NCBI GenBank assembly: GCA_000328365.1 | Contig: KB293181.1 | Location: 275,872-339,871 of the forward strand | Direction of reading: 5' to 3' | Source: Capitella teleta | Taxonomy: Eukaryota; Annelida; Polychaeta; Capitellidae | Length of the DNA stretch: 64,000 nt | Part shown: piece by piece, positions 12,301 through 25,030 of the stretch | Numbering within the stretch: position 1 is the stretch's first letter | Layout: each line of letters opens with the position of its first letter | Position numbers and translations under genes: made by a program | The notes under the pieces: model-generated | Database searches by the model: none | The model's input: the letters and a program-made list of their open reading frames with translations, nothing else | Told to the model about the DNA's origin: nothing

Positions 12301-15300
12301 ACACGCATTATTACCCTTTGTTCTAAGCTCAAGAAACTCATTTCAAACGCCTCTCTTATGGAAATGATAGAGGTACTCACGCCATGCATAAGAAGTAGAC
12401 AATGCGACCCCCTAACGAGCGGCTATCCGAATGCAGGTTAGATTCACAGACAATGGCTGGATCGCCGGCGTTTCGTTTGCATAATTCATGATTTCTACCA
12501 GTTTGTGAGATTTCCTGCGAATAATGGATCTTGCAAATTGAGAGATTGACTTCTCTTACAAGAGCAATGGGCGTCATTAATTCATGCAGTAAGTGTTGTC
12601 ATTTTGTAAGGAGTCGTATAGCGAGATGCTCCCTCTTTCCAAGCCCCGCTAATTGCCGTGGATCAGTCTAAATTATGAATCCGATCTGAGCATCCAAACG
12701 CACCTTTAATATCAACCGCCATCGACTATCTATCTCTCTCTCGCGCGCGCGCTCGTAAGACATCCAAATCGAACGAAGCGGCTCATTGCATATGCATGAT
12801 GCAATACCTCCTTAAGAAACGTGCATTTTCTATCACATATTTACGCGATTACAAAGCCATAATCGTATCAGTCCGCCCCTAAGGCTCGTTTCCCGCTCTG
12901 TTTTCGTGCCTAGATCGTCCTTTAATTAGCGTGTTTAGCTGCTCGTCTGCGAGCGAGCGAGCGAGAGGCGAGGTTTGTGGGCGGAGGAATGCGAATTAGC
13001 ATCTTAGCGCAGTCTCTTATTCGTCTCCTGCGATGGCCAATGGCGGCGTCTTCCGAATGGTCGGTCATTGCGCATGCGTGTTGCGGCGAGCAATCTGTAC
13101 CAAGACGGAAAAATTAGACGCTTAGACATAACATGTGGATTATTAGCTGTTGTGCGTCCAAACAATTCCTTATCATGTTACTTCAGTACAAGTTAAATAT
13201 CTTTCTGTTTGCTTTCCTTGCAGCGTGTGCAATCCAGCATAAATCACGATGTCTAGCATAATCTTTTAGTGTCACTACCTCTATATGTCTACGACTCTGA
13301 GTCGCCAGCATTGTTTTACTTGGTGTTGATAATCTCAACAATTACTAGTATATCCGTTTCTTGTCACCGCGCCATTTACTTTTTTTCTTCTTTTATCCAA
13401 GAACAGAAAAAGCACAAACTTTGCGTGTATTTACATAGCGGAATGTCATAAAGACTCCATATTTTTCATCCGTGTGTCTTCCGCCATGTTTTATCCACAT
13501 ACTTGATTTGACCTTAACCCGTGTGCTCAGACCACGACCTTGACCCCGATGCACTTACGGAAAGCGAAACTGATGTTCTTCTACACCCGCTACCCAAGTT
13601 CCTCCATCTTGAAGATCTACTTCCCCGACGTTCGCTTCAACAAGAACAACACTGCTCAGCTAGTCAAGTGGTTCAGCAATTTCAGGTAGGTTAATTAATT
13701 AGCTGGTCTCCCCTCGTTTGTACACACAATTACATCTTAGCCAATTGGCGCGTATGTCTTGTGTCACTCTGACGGCGCTTGTTTATAATTCATGGCGGCC
13801 GTTGACGTCGACCAGCGATTGCAACTCGTCTTGTGTTTCTTCGTCGAAATCCATTAATTGCTCGGCTAATTCACGCCTGTCTTGTTAACCGGATCTCTGG
13901 AAATGAGTGCTGCGATCCCCCGGCATCGGCTGTGGGCGCATTTGTTCCTCCACCTTAAGTGAATTAGGTCTTCAATAATAGATGCCCCTTTTGTTGTTAT
14001 CGTCGACATCTGCATTCCCGTCCTGAGGAACTCTGTCTGGGTTCCTACTGCACAGTGTGCCCTAGAGACCGGCGTTTACCAGAGGCGCTGCAAGCCCGCC
14101 TCTTTGCGCATGCGACGCTTGTCTCCTTGGCTTCGAATGGCCTCTAATATCTGCCTCTGTTACTTAAATGGCAGATCTGGGAGTCGTAAGAGCTTATCAG
14201 AGGACAGACTCAGGGGAACGCTTGTCAGTCCTGGTTTTTCAAGAGTCCTGTTTCGGCACAAGACGTAGACCCTCTATCCGAACACCGGAAAACGTCTTGT
14301 AGTCCATGAGGCAGAAAGCGGGCGATACCATCTGTGCGATTAGACGCAGCTTTATTGCCATGATGTCTCTTAATGGCACCGATTGCCTCGCTTCGGGTGT
14401 TTCCGGCAGTTTCCGATGACGCACCGACGAAACACGACGACGACGCCGACGAAGTCGTGAATCAGTTGCGCTGTGTCCGTTTCAGCCCCTTCAAGGCACT
14501 TTCCAAGGAGGGTTGGAGTAATTCACAGATTAGCCAGGGTGCATCTTTTTGAATGCTACTCAAATAGTCGAAATGGATGGCAAACAGTGCAAGATGTTGA
14601 AAGAGCTCTTCGGTGTTGGGCGCCGAGACTGCATGGAAGCATTGCATTGTGTTCCCCCGTGTCAGTTGTGTGACATGTTCTGTATCTTGTGTTGCGCTAC
14701 TTGAATGGCACGGGAGTGCTTTGGGATTGCAGGGCGTCTTTTTTGGAGGAGTGCCCCCTCCAAGAGAAAGCTAGCGTCTAAATCCTTTTGCATTAGCTCC
14801 CTATGCTTGCCCCCGTGTCTTGCAGGGGGCACGCACGCTCCCGGGCTCAGAGCATGCATGTAACACAGACCCCATTAGTTGTGGGATTACCCCGTGTCGT
14901 CAAGAACCATCCCTTAGCTCCCTTGCATGCCGTCGGGATCCCCAGTGCAAACGATTGTCTCATCAAATTGCGTCTTGCTGCTGGTTCCATTGTTGAATTT
15001 TCTTGATGGGAAAATATTGTGTATTCATTTGCTAAGTGGCTTTGGGCGGAGCAGTTGCTGGCAGTTGACTGGCAATCACCATGTCCACCTTGACAGCCAG
15101 TGTCGCCGCCGGTCTGTTACTTCTTATGCACTGGATATAATCCCCATGCAGACATTTCTCAAGGCTCAGCGTTTGTTCCTATCGCAGTTATGCGAACGAA
15201 TGACAAGAGTCATAGATCTTGTATTGTGTTCTTTTTGCTTGAGCACGTGTGTGCCTTAATCATGTCGCGCATCACATCACGTGACTGTGTTGGCCAAACA

Positions 15301-18300
15301 AAGCGAGACAATGCTTTCTTTCCACATTGATTATTCCTTCGAATTAATTCATTTGCTTCTTCAGACGCTTGCAGGTGCTGAGTAGAATTAGCATGAATCG
15401 AGGAGTCATGTTTGTGCGGCGGGACTTTGATATTATTGATTGCTACTTTCGTTTTCTGCGAGTGTCTTTTCGCTTGAAGACGCAGAGGAAGTGCTCCTAA
15501 TGCAACGGCTATAGTCACCGCTGAATACCGTGTAAATTTGCACGGAGAAATAACCCCCCCTGCCTCCGCACGTTGCGCGTACCTCTGATTGGCGTGTTTC
15601 TGCTCCATTCGCTCTCCTTTTATGGCATTGGCTTTGATTTCTGCTCGTATTGACTCTAAGAAGAAAGCGGGTGATCCTAAGCAGGCAATCAGCCCCTGTC
15701 TTCAGCGTCGAATTTGGCCGCGGAAACTCAATTTCCTTGTCTTATTGTGTGGCATCATTGTAGTCGCCGCCCCTTATTCCTTTACAATGTCTCCTTGTAG
15801 CAATTTCAAGCCAATTACTTCTTCTGCTTCAACCGCTCCCTCTCTGCGAGAAATGACCCGCCATGTATATATATAGGCTCCCAGGGAGGAGAAGCTGAGT
15901 TTTTTGTTTCCATAGTAACCAGATCATCGCCATCCATTTGGGATCGGCAAGTTTTCTTGAAGAGCAATTGTAGGGATTCCCGACACTTTCTGTTGCTTTT
16001 TATCTTCTTTCGCACCGGAAGTGTCCCAGCAGTTGATGCCATCTACTTCCTTTTCGTCCCTTTCCGGAATTCTCCGAATGACGTAACTCGATACTCCCTG
16101 ATTCTAGCCGACATATTTCTCATTTCGCAGCTTCATCAAGTCCATCTTGAGGCCCTGCCATCCAGGTCCTTTGACGGTCGCTCGTCAATCGTGGTTAATT
16201 ATTTCTTCATTCTGCGGTCCTTTTAGACAAGACACACAATAACGCGATAAGTGACAGCTCGCCTTTGACATCGTACTTCATTCATCGTCCGCGTTGGTAC
16301 CTCTATATCCCACAATCTTCTGACACCAATAAGAACATTATGAATCATTATTATTGCCCCGTTCCTTCCCCTAGGAATTCATTTGATGGGGGATTTCTTT
16401 GAATTAGGCCCGACCCTCCTCTGACCCTCACTGGGCGAAGACAGGCCCACAAGACTGCTAGCCCCCCCCCCCCCCTTTCCTAGGAATATTTACGCCCTCA
16501 CCTTTTCATCTCGCGGTCTGAAAATTGAGGAAAGTCTGAAAGGAGTGGGACCATCTATCATTCTTAGGAACTCATTTTGCTTTCATCTGCTTGCCGTCGT
16601 TTTGCTGCGAATGGTGACGCTGGATTTGTTGATATTACCACCGCAGGTCTTTCTTCGCCTGACAGAAGATAATCTTTATTGTCCAGCAAATGAGAATCGG
16701 CGTTGTCCTCGGTTGAAATTGCTCCTTCAGCGCATAGAAAAATATTCATATTTTTATACCGATAAAGATGGTAGATCGCCATAACTGTAACGGAAATAAC
16801 GCTCGTAAAAAAACACAAACTCTTTTCTTCCATTCTGATGAGAGAGTTAGCAGGTTGTGTTTGGTTATTGAGGTCTTCAACGGGAGTTTCTCATTCTCAT
16901 GAATGTTTCATATTTGCCTGTGAAAGGTGTGTGATATCAATCATAGTTTCTTTGTGTCATTTCTTTGTGTTATCCCCATCAATGCCTCGTAGAAGACAAA
17001 GATACCTGGAGCGAGGAGATTTTATGCTTTCTGTTGAAGCTTTTTGTTCTTTCTTTAAAAAGATCATTTTTGATTTATTCTGATGATTTTTTTTTTTTCT
17101 ACTTCTTTTTCAATAGCACATTTAATACCCTGAGCAATTCATCGTATATGCGGGAATGAACAGCTGAGCTGGTGTGCTTAAGAAGCCCTTTAAGATTTGC
17201 CTTTCAGCGGGGTTGAGAGGTTAACCTCGTTCATATACTGTTAGTACCTCCAGGCGAATGTCATCTGCGCGTGCCTTCCACGCGACAATCTGCCTTCTTT
17301 TGTCACGCTTCACCGACGTCCTCGTGACGCTTGACTGGTGCCGCACTCCAGCATGTCATTGCCATGCTACAGCAGCAGCAGCATCATCTAGAGGGCCGCA
17401 CCTCACCATTAGCAGCTACCTTTTCGATCTTCTCCGATGGCATGCATAATGGATGGGGCTACCTGGTTGCGCTTTCTTCCGCTCTTCCTTGAAAGCAATC
17501 ATGGGTGTGATTTTGGAAAGCATCAATATTTCTTTTTGACATCTTAAGGCCGGGAGCAAAACATCGCGAAGACATCGCTTACCTACTGAATTATTGAATG
17601 CCTTGGCTTTTAAGAGATGCAACAAAATACCTGGAAGAGGACTTGTTTTGCGTGTTCTTCAGGTATGGGGATGATTATAGGTCACCTTAATCGGCATTAA
17701 TGTTTTTGTAACAGTCCCTTAGCAAATATCTGAGTCAGTGCCTCTATTGCTGTATCCTAAATCGATTTGTAAATGGAGCTTGCCGCAAATTGAAAAGTTT
17801 ACCGTTGAAAAAAAGGATCCATTCTTGAGCAAGGAGGAAACAAAACACAGGTTTCTGATTGAGTTGCAACATAGTGAAGGCATCGGGACACCGTGTCAAT
17901 AGACACGCGATCACCTTTAATTGCACTGACCTAAGGTTCTGGGTGTACCTGGCTTCTAAGCAAACACATTAAGCAATTGACGAAGGTACACAGCAGAGTC
18001 GCGGAAGAACCATTGTGTTACAACAAAGACGCCGACAAGGGTCTGGTTACTGGCTTTTAAGTCATTTACTCGATTCGGATTGCTGCCGCTATATCCGCAT
18101 GCAAGCAATTGGTCGGAGGCAAGATGCGGCCCAGGGATCGGAAGCGAGCCTTTGTGGCTGCTGTTTGCCCAGCATGTTAAGGTGTCAGACCTGGTTTTGC
18201 CATAGCTGATTAGTCGCGTTCTTTGATTCCTTTGTTGCGTAGGAGAAATGTGACCAGCGCAGCATAAGGGACAATTTCAATTACGACATGCGTTCCTTTT

Positions 18301-21300
18301 GTGCGTCGCATTTCGGATTGTTTGTTAGGGATGCATTTTTGATGATTGATACTTTACAGTGTATTCTGTCTCCCTTTTAGCTTTGATTGGCGTTTTGCGC
18401 TGTGGGTGGGCTTTCAGTGATACCTGTGATTTAATTACGTTTCTTCTTCACCTGATCGATCATGGATATCAATCAAATTTAACCTCGCTCCGCAACCAAC
18501 AACAAAAGATTTCGATTTTTATAACTTTCCATTCTAACGGTCATTTTTAACGCTGACCACGGTTCCTGCTGCCTCGCGACGAGGCCACGTGATCGCTTGA
18601 CCCGACCACCTGGCCGCGAAGGGCATGGGGCATCGAGATCTTCCCCCGCAATTGCACCGGTCAGCGTGGTCACTGCGCAGCTAATTTGCATGAAGAAAAG
18701 TCGGCTTCCTTTGAGACAGAGTCTTGCTGTGCATTGTCAAAAGCGACGCGCCAAAAAAACTGACCCTTGTGGAGTGTCAGGCTGGGGTTGTAATTCTATC
18801 AGTGCCGACAAAGGAGCATGGCGACTAGCATTGAGTGACCATCTGCCCTCGACCGGCGTCTTTTCTTTGGCCGGCCCTCCTTCTTTAACCCCGCTCTCAC
18901 CTTTCCCCTCTGCCACGGACCTCTTGCCCAAACACCCAGCCAGCCTTGCACACCCTGCCCCTTGCAACTGACAACACTCAAGCCCTGCGATTAACAAAAA
19001 GTGTAATTAATATGCAAAGCCAGACGAAAAATAATGATCGGAATAAAAAGTTTGCCTCGTAAATTTTTTTCTCTCGGTCGTGCTTGAGCATTTTGAAAAT
19101 TATTTCCAAATCGGTCAATAATTTTATGACTTCTGTACAGCTCATAAATCGGTGATCTCATTAAATTATTCTTTTACAGGGAGTTCTATTACATTCAAAT
19201 GGAAAAGTACGCCAGACAAGCTCTGGCTGAGGGCGTTAAGGAGACCGATGACATTGTAGTGACCGCAGACTCCGAGATCTTCCGAGTTCTGAACCTGCAT
19301 TACAACCGAAACAACCAGATTGAGGTAAGCGCTTTTTGGTCTAATATTATGTCCTTGCGGTAAGCACGGGGGAGGCGCTCAAAGGAGCGCCGCGAAGAAT
19401 GGGCATTTTCTGCTCGACCAGACTCTCTGTCAATTTGCATGGATACATCTTGACTGAAATTAGATTGGAGGTTCATAGGAAATTGCAAGGTTTTCAGTCG
19501 CCGCTTCATCTCTCTTTGAAGTACGCTGCCTGCATCCTAGGAAGTACCTCTATCTCGAGATTACCTGCTTGGAGGGAGCCGCGTTTTGCCAAGCAGGGGA
19601 GCATGCGTTAATTCGGACAAAGACTGGGTGTGGTTGCAATCGCTGTGTTCTTTCGTTGTGGCAAGAACGGGCGCTCCAACCATCGCGGAATTCCGAGCAG
19701 CTCGTCGGGGTTCGGTGAAGCAAGATAGAGACAGCAGCTTATCTGTCATTGACTTTTCCTGCTCGATTGCCTCCGTAGACAAACTACGTTTAATCTGATC
19801 TTTGCTTCAATTCAGAAGCGAAGATCCAAAGCCTAATGCAAGGAAGCGTGCCCTAGTCTGATCAAAGCACGGAAAGGAATTATCTCAGCGGCGTAAATCC
19901 AATACAGATCGGCGCCTAAACGCTGCACTTGGCCGCGTGCAGCGCCGTACACCTGCCTGGCAAAGGAAAAGCAGATTAAACGCCGTCTTAATTAGTAAAG
20001 GATTTTCTTAATTGGAACAAACAACAAAGCCGTTCAATAGCTCATCTTCACTTCTTCGCGAACCTTGTTAGTACCTCTTCAGGCGTGTTTCATTGGGACA
20101 CGCTGCAATTCCGTATGTTTGCCTCTCAAAGCGCCCTTCGTCTTTGGTAAAAACGTGATGGCTTCAGTCCATTCAGTCGACATCGACATCTGCACGAGAG
20201 GAAGAGACGTCGTCGTCCACGAGGGGAGCGGGGCAATTGATTCCACTGTGGTAATGGCGATCAAAGGTGAACATCAAAACAAGTCTTATAAGACGAGAAT
20301 CAATGCGCGGCGGCGGCTTCATGATCGCGCTTTTTGCGTGCTCTTTGACCAGAAAAAAACACCAGATGAGAAGAAGAAGTCTTTAGGCCGAAGAAAAGTA
20401 CGCGCCATTCATTGAGGTGCATTTTCTAAAGCAGTTTGTCGGCGCAGGGCCTGAGATGAGAGGAGCATTCTCTCCTTTCAAAGGGTCTTTGTGTGGGTTC
20501 CTTGCAAAGGCCAGAGCTGCGTGTGACTTTGGTTTGATCATCCCACCCCTGTCTCTGCCCGCCTGCTTGCTGTCTCAGCTGGTCGAGGACATTCGCTTAG
20601 GATTTCACTTGATCAAATCAGGGCCACGTAACGAAAACCACGCCCTGCTACTGTTGCAGTATTCTTGCGTGTTGTACCTGTCATCATCACGTTCTTAACT
20701 GACCCTCGTAAGTAGTTATTGGTCAGTGAGTGTAAAGAGAGATGACCACCGAGTTAATAAACACCTTTGGACAATTCCCACAGGTGTTATCGCCCATTAG
20801 TTTGCTCGTGATTGCCGGGATTCCTGGTCACAAGACGGACTCGGGTCTTCGCGGGGGGTTCATTGTTCCAGTCTTCGCCACCAGGGGGAGCCACCCTGCG
20901 CGTGATCCCTCCCCTGTAACGTTCTCAGTAGCGATTGCATTGTCCTGGAGTTGTCTCGCGGGGTGATACCTCTATAATTACCTACTTAACTTGCTGGCAC
21001 GATGTTTTTACTCGGCTTTTCATCCGTGTCGCTGTCTTCTTTGTTCAGCGTTCGATGTCACAATGCGCCCGCATTTTGATGACATTGAGCTCTATGGCTT
21101 GACTTGAGATTTCTGATTCTCTAATCGGGTTTCATTAGTTATGGTGGTAATTTTAAGCACCGGGCATTTTATGTCGGCAGGAAATTGTAATTTTTTTCAT
21201 AGAAATAAAATACATGTAAACACCTAGAGCAAGATCCCAGCTGAAGGCTCCTGTGTGTGCACCCGTATCTTGCATTCCTCATTTTCATTTATGTCTTTTC

Positions 21301-23560
21301 CGTGCACCCGGCTTTCGAAATATTATTGACTAAATCTTCAACGCCCGTATATATATATATATGTATTGAGAGGTTTTTGAATTACAAATTGAGGATATTT
21401 TTAACAGGTGTTATTGGCTTGCGTCTTGAGGTGTTTGGCCTCTAGTGACAATGGCCCATTGTGAGGGCACTGGAGGGTGCAAAGGGGAATTTAATTGCTG
21501 TTGAGCTTTTCCCGGGAGACAAGCGCCAATGCTTATTGCTTATGACATCTCAGAAAATGAACAGAAGGTTAATGAGAAAATCCTGTCCGTGCGCCTGATT
21601 AGACAGCCGTAAAAGCGACAGTCTTCTAGAGGCAGGTGCGCGTCTGCAAGCAAGATGACTTCATGCCAAAATTAGCTATTACCTTCGTGAAGCCAAAGCA
21701 AATTGCTTCTAATTACCGACAATTTCACGTGACTTTTATCCACTCGCATCTTACGTGAAAACCTGTGATCTTTTCACGCTGTATACCCCAAGCGGAAAAT
21801 AAACGTTTACCGGGTTAAAATTTTCAAAATGGTCAGAATCCGTGTATCATTATGCGTTGGGGCGGGCGCGGTGCGTGGCGTGGCCCGGGGTGACGCCCGC
21901 TTCCCGTGTAATCCCCGCGTGCAATCCGCCTAAGAAATTGGTAATCGTATTTGAATAGGTCCATTAATGCTGAGCTGGCATCGATCGTGCCAGACGGAGG
22001 ATCTGAGCGGGGTAGAGGTACTTCATTGGCACACTATTGAAGGAAGACGCGAGATGCGATTCAATTATACCAAGTGTTTGAGTTGGCGTTTGAGGGATGC
22101 TCTTAGGCCTGGGCGCCGACATTGTCTTGTTGCACCTGAGAGGTGTTGGCGTAGGGATTTACACGACGCGTATTTCTAGGAAGACCAGCAGGTGGTCACG
22201 AGAGCTACGTTGACTCAAGAGATTCGCGGAGCCATGACACGGGCCATTAGTCCGTGTAACCCGCTGAAGATGACATCTCATTCGCTGTCCCGAACGCCAC
22301 CATTGTCGGTGTATTAGCGCGGCTCGACATGCGACGCCATTAGATGCTTGCGTCCATCACAACCTCGTTGGCCTTGTTCATTTAGCTACATTGTGACCGT
22401 GTTTGTACAACTCTTCATCTTACTGTGGGCCAGCTCTTTAGCCTTTAGAGGAAGTCGGCTTCAAGCTATGGTCTGCGACTTACGTCATCAAGATGGCCTC
22501 CCGCGCGGCCATTGTTCGCTGCACTTCCGGTGCAATATCAATAAATCGTCGCCGTTTGGGATTCGGGCTTCTGTTATGATTAGCGAACCAAAGATGCCTT
22601 ACGTATTGCTCATGTTTATCCTCCCCTGCCCCTCTCCGACTGCAATTTACATCTCTACATGGGATATCTGATCCCATTTCGTCGAACTATTTTTGACTGC
22701 AACGGTAAATACGTTTATGGCGTTGTTTTTCAGTTAAGGCTATTTTTCAAGATGGCCTCGAGCTTTTAATTTCGTTCCCAGCAACCGTTATAATGACTAT
22801 AAGTGCATGTACAGAATGCACTTCAGATATTGAAATAGCAGCCGACGGCGACGGAAAACTAAAGAGTTACTGCCCCTTGCGAGACGACGGCATTTTTCCT
22901 CCACGCACAGTTTGCATTTTAATTTTCTGGCAAAGATGGCCTTTTAGAGCGTGGCTAGGAAAAGGCAAAATCGCCTGGAGAGCTTTCAAGACAGCCTCAA
23001 AATTTCTGTATTGTTTTTGATGCGGCGCTTGCTGCCTCGGGGGCATCATCGCCAGAGTCTTTGTCGTGAGATAAATGAGAGAAATTTCAGCGAATTGGTA
23101 GGAAATGTTCTCACCTCCTTTCGGCCCCCGGCTACAAATTTAAAACAATCGAAATTTCAACTTTGCTACATCTGTGCTACGTTCGTTTCTTGTGTTGAGT
23201 ATACATATCCTCGTGGGTGTGCAATTACGGAGAGGACGTCTTGTGTTTATTAATGTGTATGCTAACCACGATAGGCCCCTCTTCTCTCTTTGCCTCTTTA
23301 GGCTCTCTAGGCTGTTTAGCCTGGAGATCTGTCGTCGTTATTCCTTTATTAATCGCCTCTTTTGTTTACACCAGGTCCCCGAGAACTTCAAAGCCGTTGT
23401 ACAGCAGACGTTGCGCGAATTCTACAAATCGATCTCCAGCCAGAAGGACCAAGAACAATCGTGGAAGAAAGCCATCTACAAGATCATCGCTAGACTTGAT
23501 GACGCTCTACCAGAATACTTCAAATCACCCAACTGGATGGAGCAACTGAACGAGTCGTGA
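9302..23560 (+). CDS. prospero/Prox: Prospero homeobox transcription factor
   Basis: Prospero/Prox proteins are nuclear DNA-binding regulators of neural and sensory differentiation. Four coding exons join in frame: 9302-11566, 13531-13685, 19180-19324 and 23375-23560, giving 916 aa. The first exon is mostly disordered and rich in Ser, Pro and Gly. It carries blocks shared with PROX1: [10 protein letters not shown] (about residue 236), DPNQF.KEANRVI (about 378), LA..LK.E...SV..LVDNIV (about 412) and QTEAMPLLV. The atypical homeodomain starts at about 757 ([15 protein letters not shown]) and runs into the Prospero domain ([13 protein letters not shown], then VPENF to NWMEQLNES at the end). RNNQIEVP is closer to the fly protein than to PROX1. 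An intron splits the homeodomain at NFR/EFYY and another lies at QIE/VPEN. Upstream non-coding exons are likely. A second in-frame ATG follows downstream, but the first one fits best. Confidence 0.95.
11567..13530 (+). other. U12-type (minor spliceosome) intron of prospero
   Basis: The donor is GTATCCTTT directly after codon 755, a perfect U12-type 5' splice site. The 3' end has CCTTAAC at 13512-13518, matching the U12 branch site TTCCTTRAY, 13 nt before the terminal AG, which is the spacing expected for U12 introns. There is no long polypyrimidine tract. The intron lies at the N-terminal edge of the homeodomain. The other two prospero introns (donors GTAGGT and GTAAGC) look like ordinary U2 introns. 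Confidence 0.85.
13686..19179 (+). other. Prospero intron 2 (5.5 kb)
   Basis: This is an ordinary U2-type intron inside the homeodomain. It holds an NRF-1-like TGCGCATGCG at 14105-14114, a C14 run at 16462-16475, and copies of the TACCTCTA motif or close variants near 16298, 17243 and 17738. The open frames inside have no family resemblance. Confidence 0.7.
20876..20893 (+). promoter_or_regulatory. CTCF-like insulator site
   Basis: CGCCACCAGGGGGAGCCA closely matches the conserved CTCF core (CCASYAGRKGGCRS). It lies in prospero intron 3 in plus orientation. Confidence 0.6.
22489..22941 (+). promoter_or_regulatory. Cluster of YY1-like AAGATGGCC sites
   Basis: CAAGATGGCC occurs at 22489-22498 and 22748-22757, and AAGATGGCC at 22933-22941, all in the same orientation in prospero intron 3. 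AAGATGGC is the strong YY1 core. Confidence 0.45.
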
Positions 23561-25030
23561 ACTACGCATGCGCGACCACTTTCTCCTTGTTGATACTCAT
23601 TTCCGTAATCCTTCTATTTTATCAAAACCCGGATATCAAGCAGTCAAAACATTTCTGAAACTTTTATGCGTGACAGAGAGAAGATTGTGTTGAATGGCAT
23701 CGTGGGTGCATGTGTATGTGCATGAAAACAAAACTATTGTCTCATTCGCTCTGTGAGAAGTGTCTGTTGGTGTTTTTTTCTTTTTCCTTTTGTCAAAATG
23801 TATGACTGATAATTTAAGAGGTAAAATACTGAGGGCGTTTAGACCTGTCTAGCTATTTTAATGTCTATAACGGTCCCATTATCTTAGAACAAAAGGAGTC
23901 GTTTTTTCCTTATTTTTTCTCTCTGAGTTCCAATTTTTTGTACATATTTTGTACATAATGATCAATTTAATGTAAAGATTAGACCAAAGATTTTATTTTA
24001 TTTCATTGAATGATTTTTATTTTTTTTTCCCATTTTGCCGTTTGCTTATTATGAATATTCTTTTTATTTATCTTAGAGTATATTTTTCCTTCTCAATTTT
24101 TTTTTTTCTTTTTTTTTTTACATACTCAACATTCCTGTATTCTGTACATATACACACGTGGCTTTCTGTTGACGTGTAGCTCCTTTTTTGTTATAGAGGC
24201 AGTAACAGGATGGTTATCGAATTGTACATCGTAGAAAACTGATTTGTGTTTATTTTTTTTCTCTCTCTCAACGCGAATCGATGCGCGAAAGAAAAAAAAT
24301 AATCGATGTTTCGTTTCTTGGTGCACGTCTGTGTGAGAAAATTGACACTGAATAGCGAAGAGACGCAAACTAATTAATTGTTCCATTAGATTTTTAAGGA
24401 ACCTAAAAATTGATTTTCCTTTTGTTCACTTCATCTTCTTCTTCCTCCTCTGAATCGATTGTTTTATTCGTCTCCTGTGTTTGGCTTTGTTCAACATTCT
24501 GAACAAACACAGTCAAAAAAATAGAAAGAAAAAAAAATCGGCTGAGAAAGTAGAGATGTGTATCAGTCATTATATTCAGATGAGTGTGACTTCTTGTCCT
24601 TTTTTATTGTAATAATTTATTCATTCTATTATTATCATAATTTATTCATATATTCAACATGGTGCTCCAATGAAAATACTGGAAATCTAAGTCCTCATTC
24701 ATATTCATGTGTTCTTGGTAGTCTTATTATATACTATTATAACATTATAGTCTTTGCATGCCTTTTTGCCACTGTATCCCTCATCATGTAATCATATTGT
24801 TCGCCCTTTTTAGTTCGTGCTATTAATATATAACGACACCGTGCATCTTCTTCTTCATGAGTCACTCATGTGTATAATATTGAATGAATTATTATTATAT
24901 TATTATTATTATTATTATTATTTATTTGTAGTTTTCACTTCTTTCTTTTTTTTTTCTGCGCACGGGATCGTTTACTTCTTCGCATCCCGTTTGACGGTTT
25001 ACTGGAAATAAAATTATGACATATTTGTTA
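23561..25030 (+). other. Prospero 3'UTR
   Basis: About 1.45 kb of T-rich sequence follows the stop codon, ending near an AATAAA. It contains an (ATT)n tract at about 24886-24924. An NRF-1-like palindrome lies directly after the stop (23565-23574). Confidence 0.6.
25007..25012 (+). terminator. Probable prospero poly(A) signal
   Basis: AATAAA is followed within 40 nt by a GT/T-rich stretch, the usual arrangement around a cleavage site. It is the best signal after the prospero stop codon. Confidence 0.55.

Larger units (their letters stand above)
19325..23374 (+). other. Prospero intron 3 (4.05 kb)
   Basis: This is a U2-type intron. It carries a CTCF-like site (20876-20893), three AAGATGGCC YY1-like sites (22489-22941), a GC-rich patch at about 21855-21930, and copies of the TACCTCTA motif near 19545, 20070, 20967 and 22013. 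No other coding exon is seen. Confidence 0.7.
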
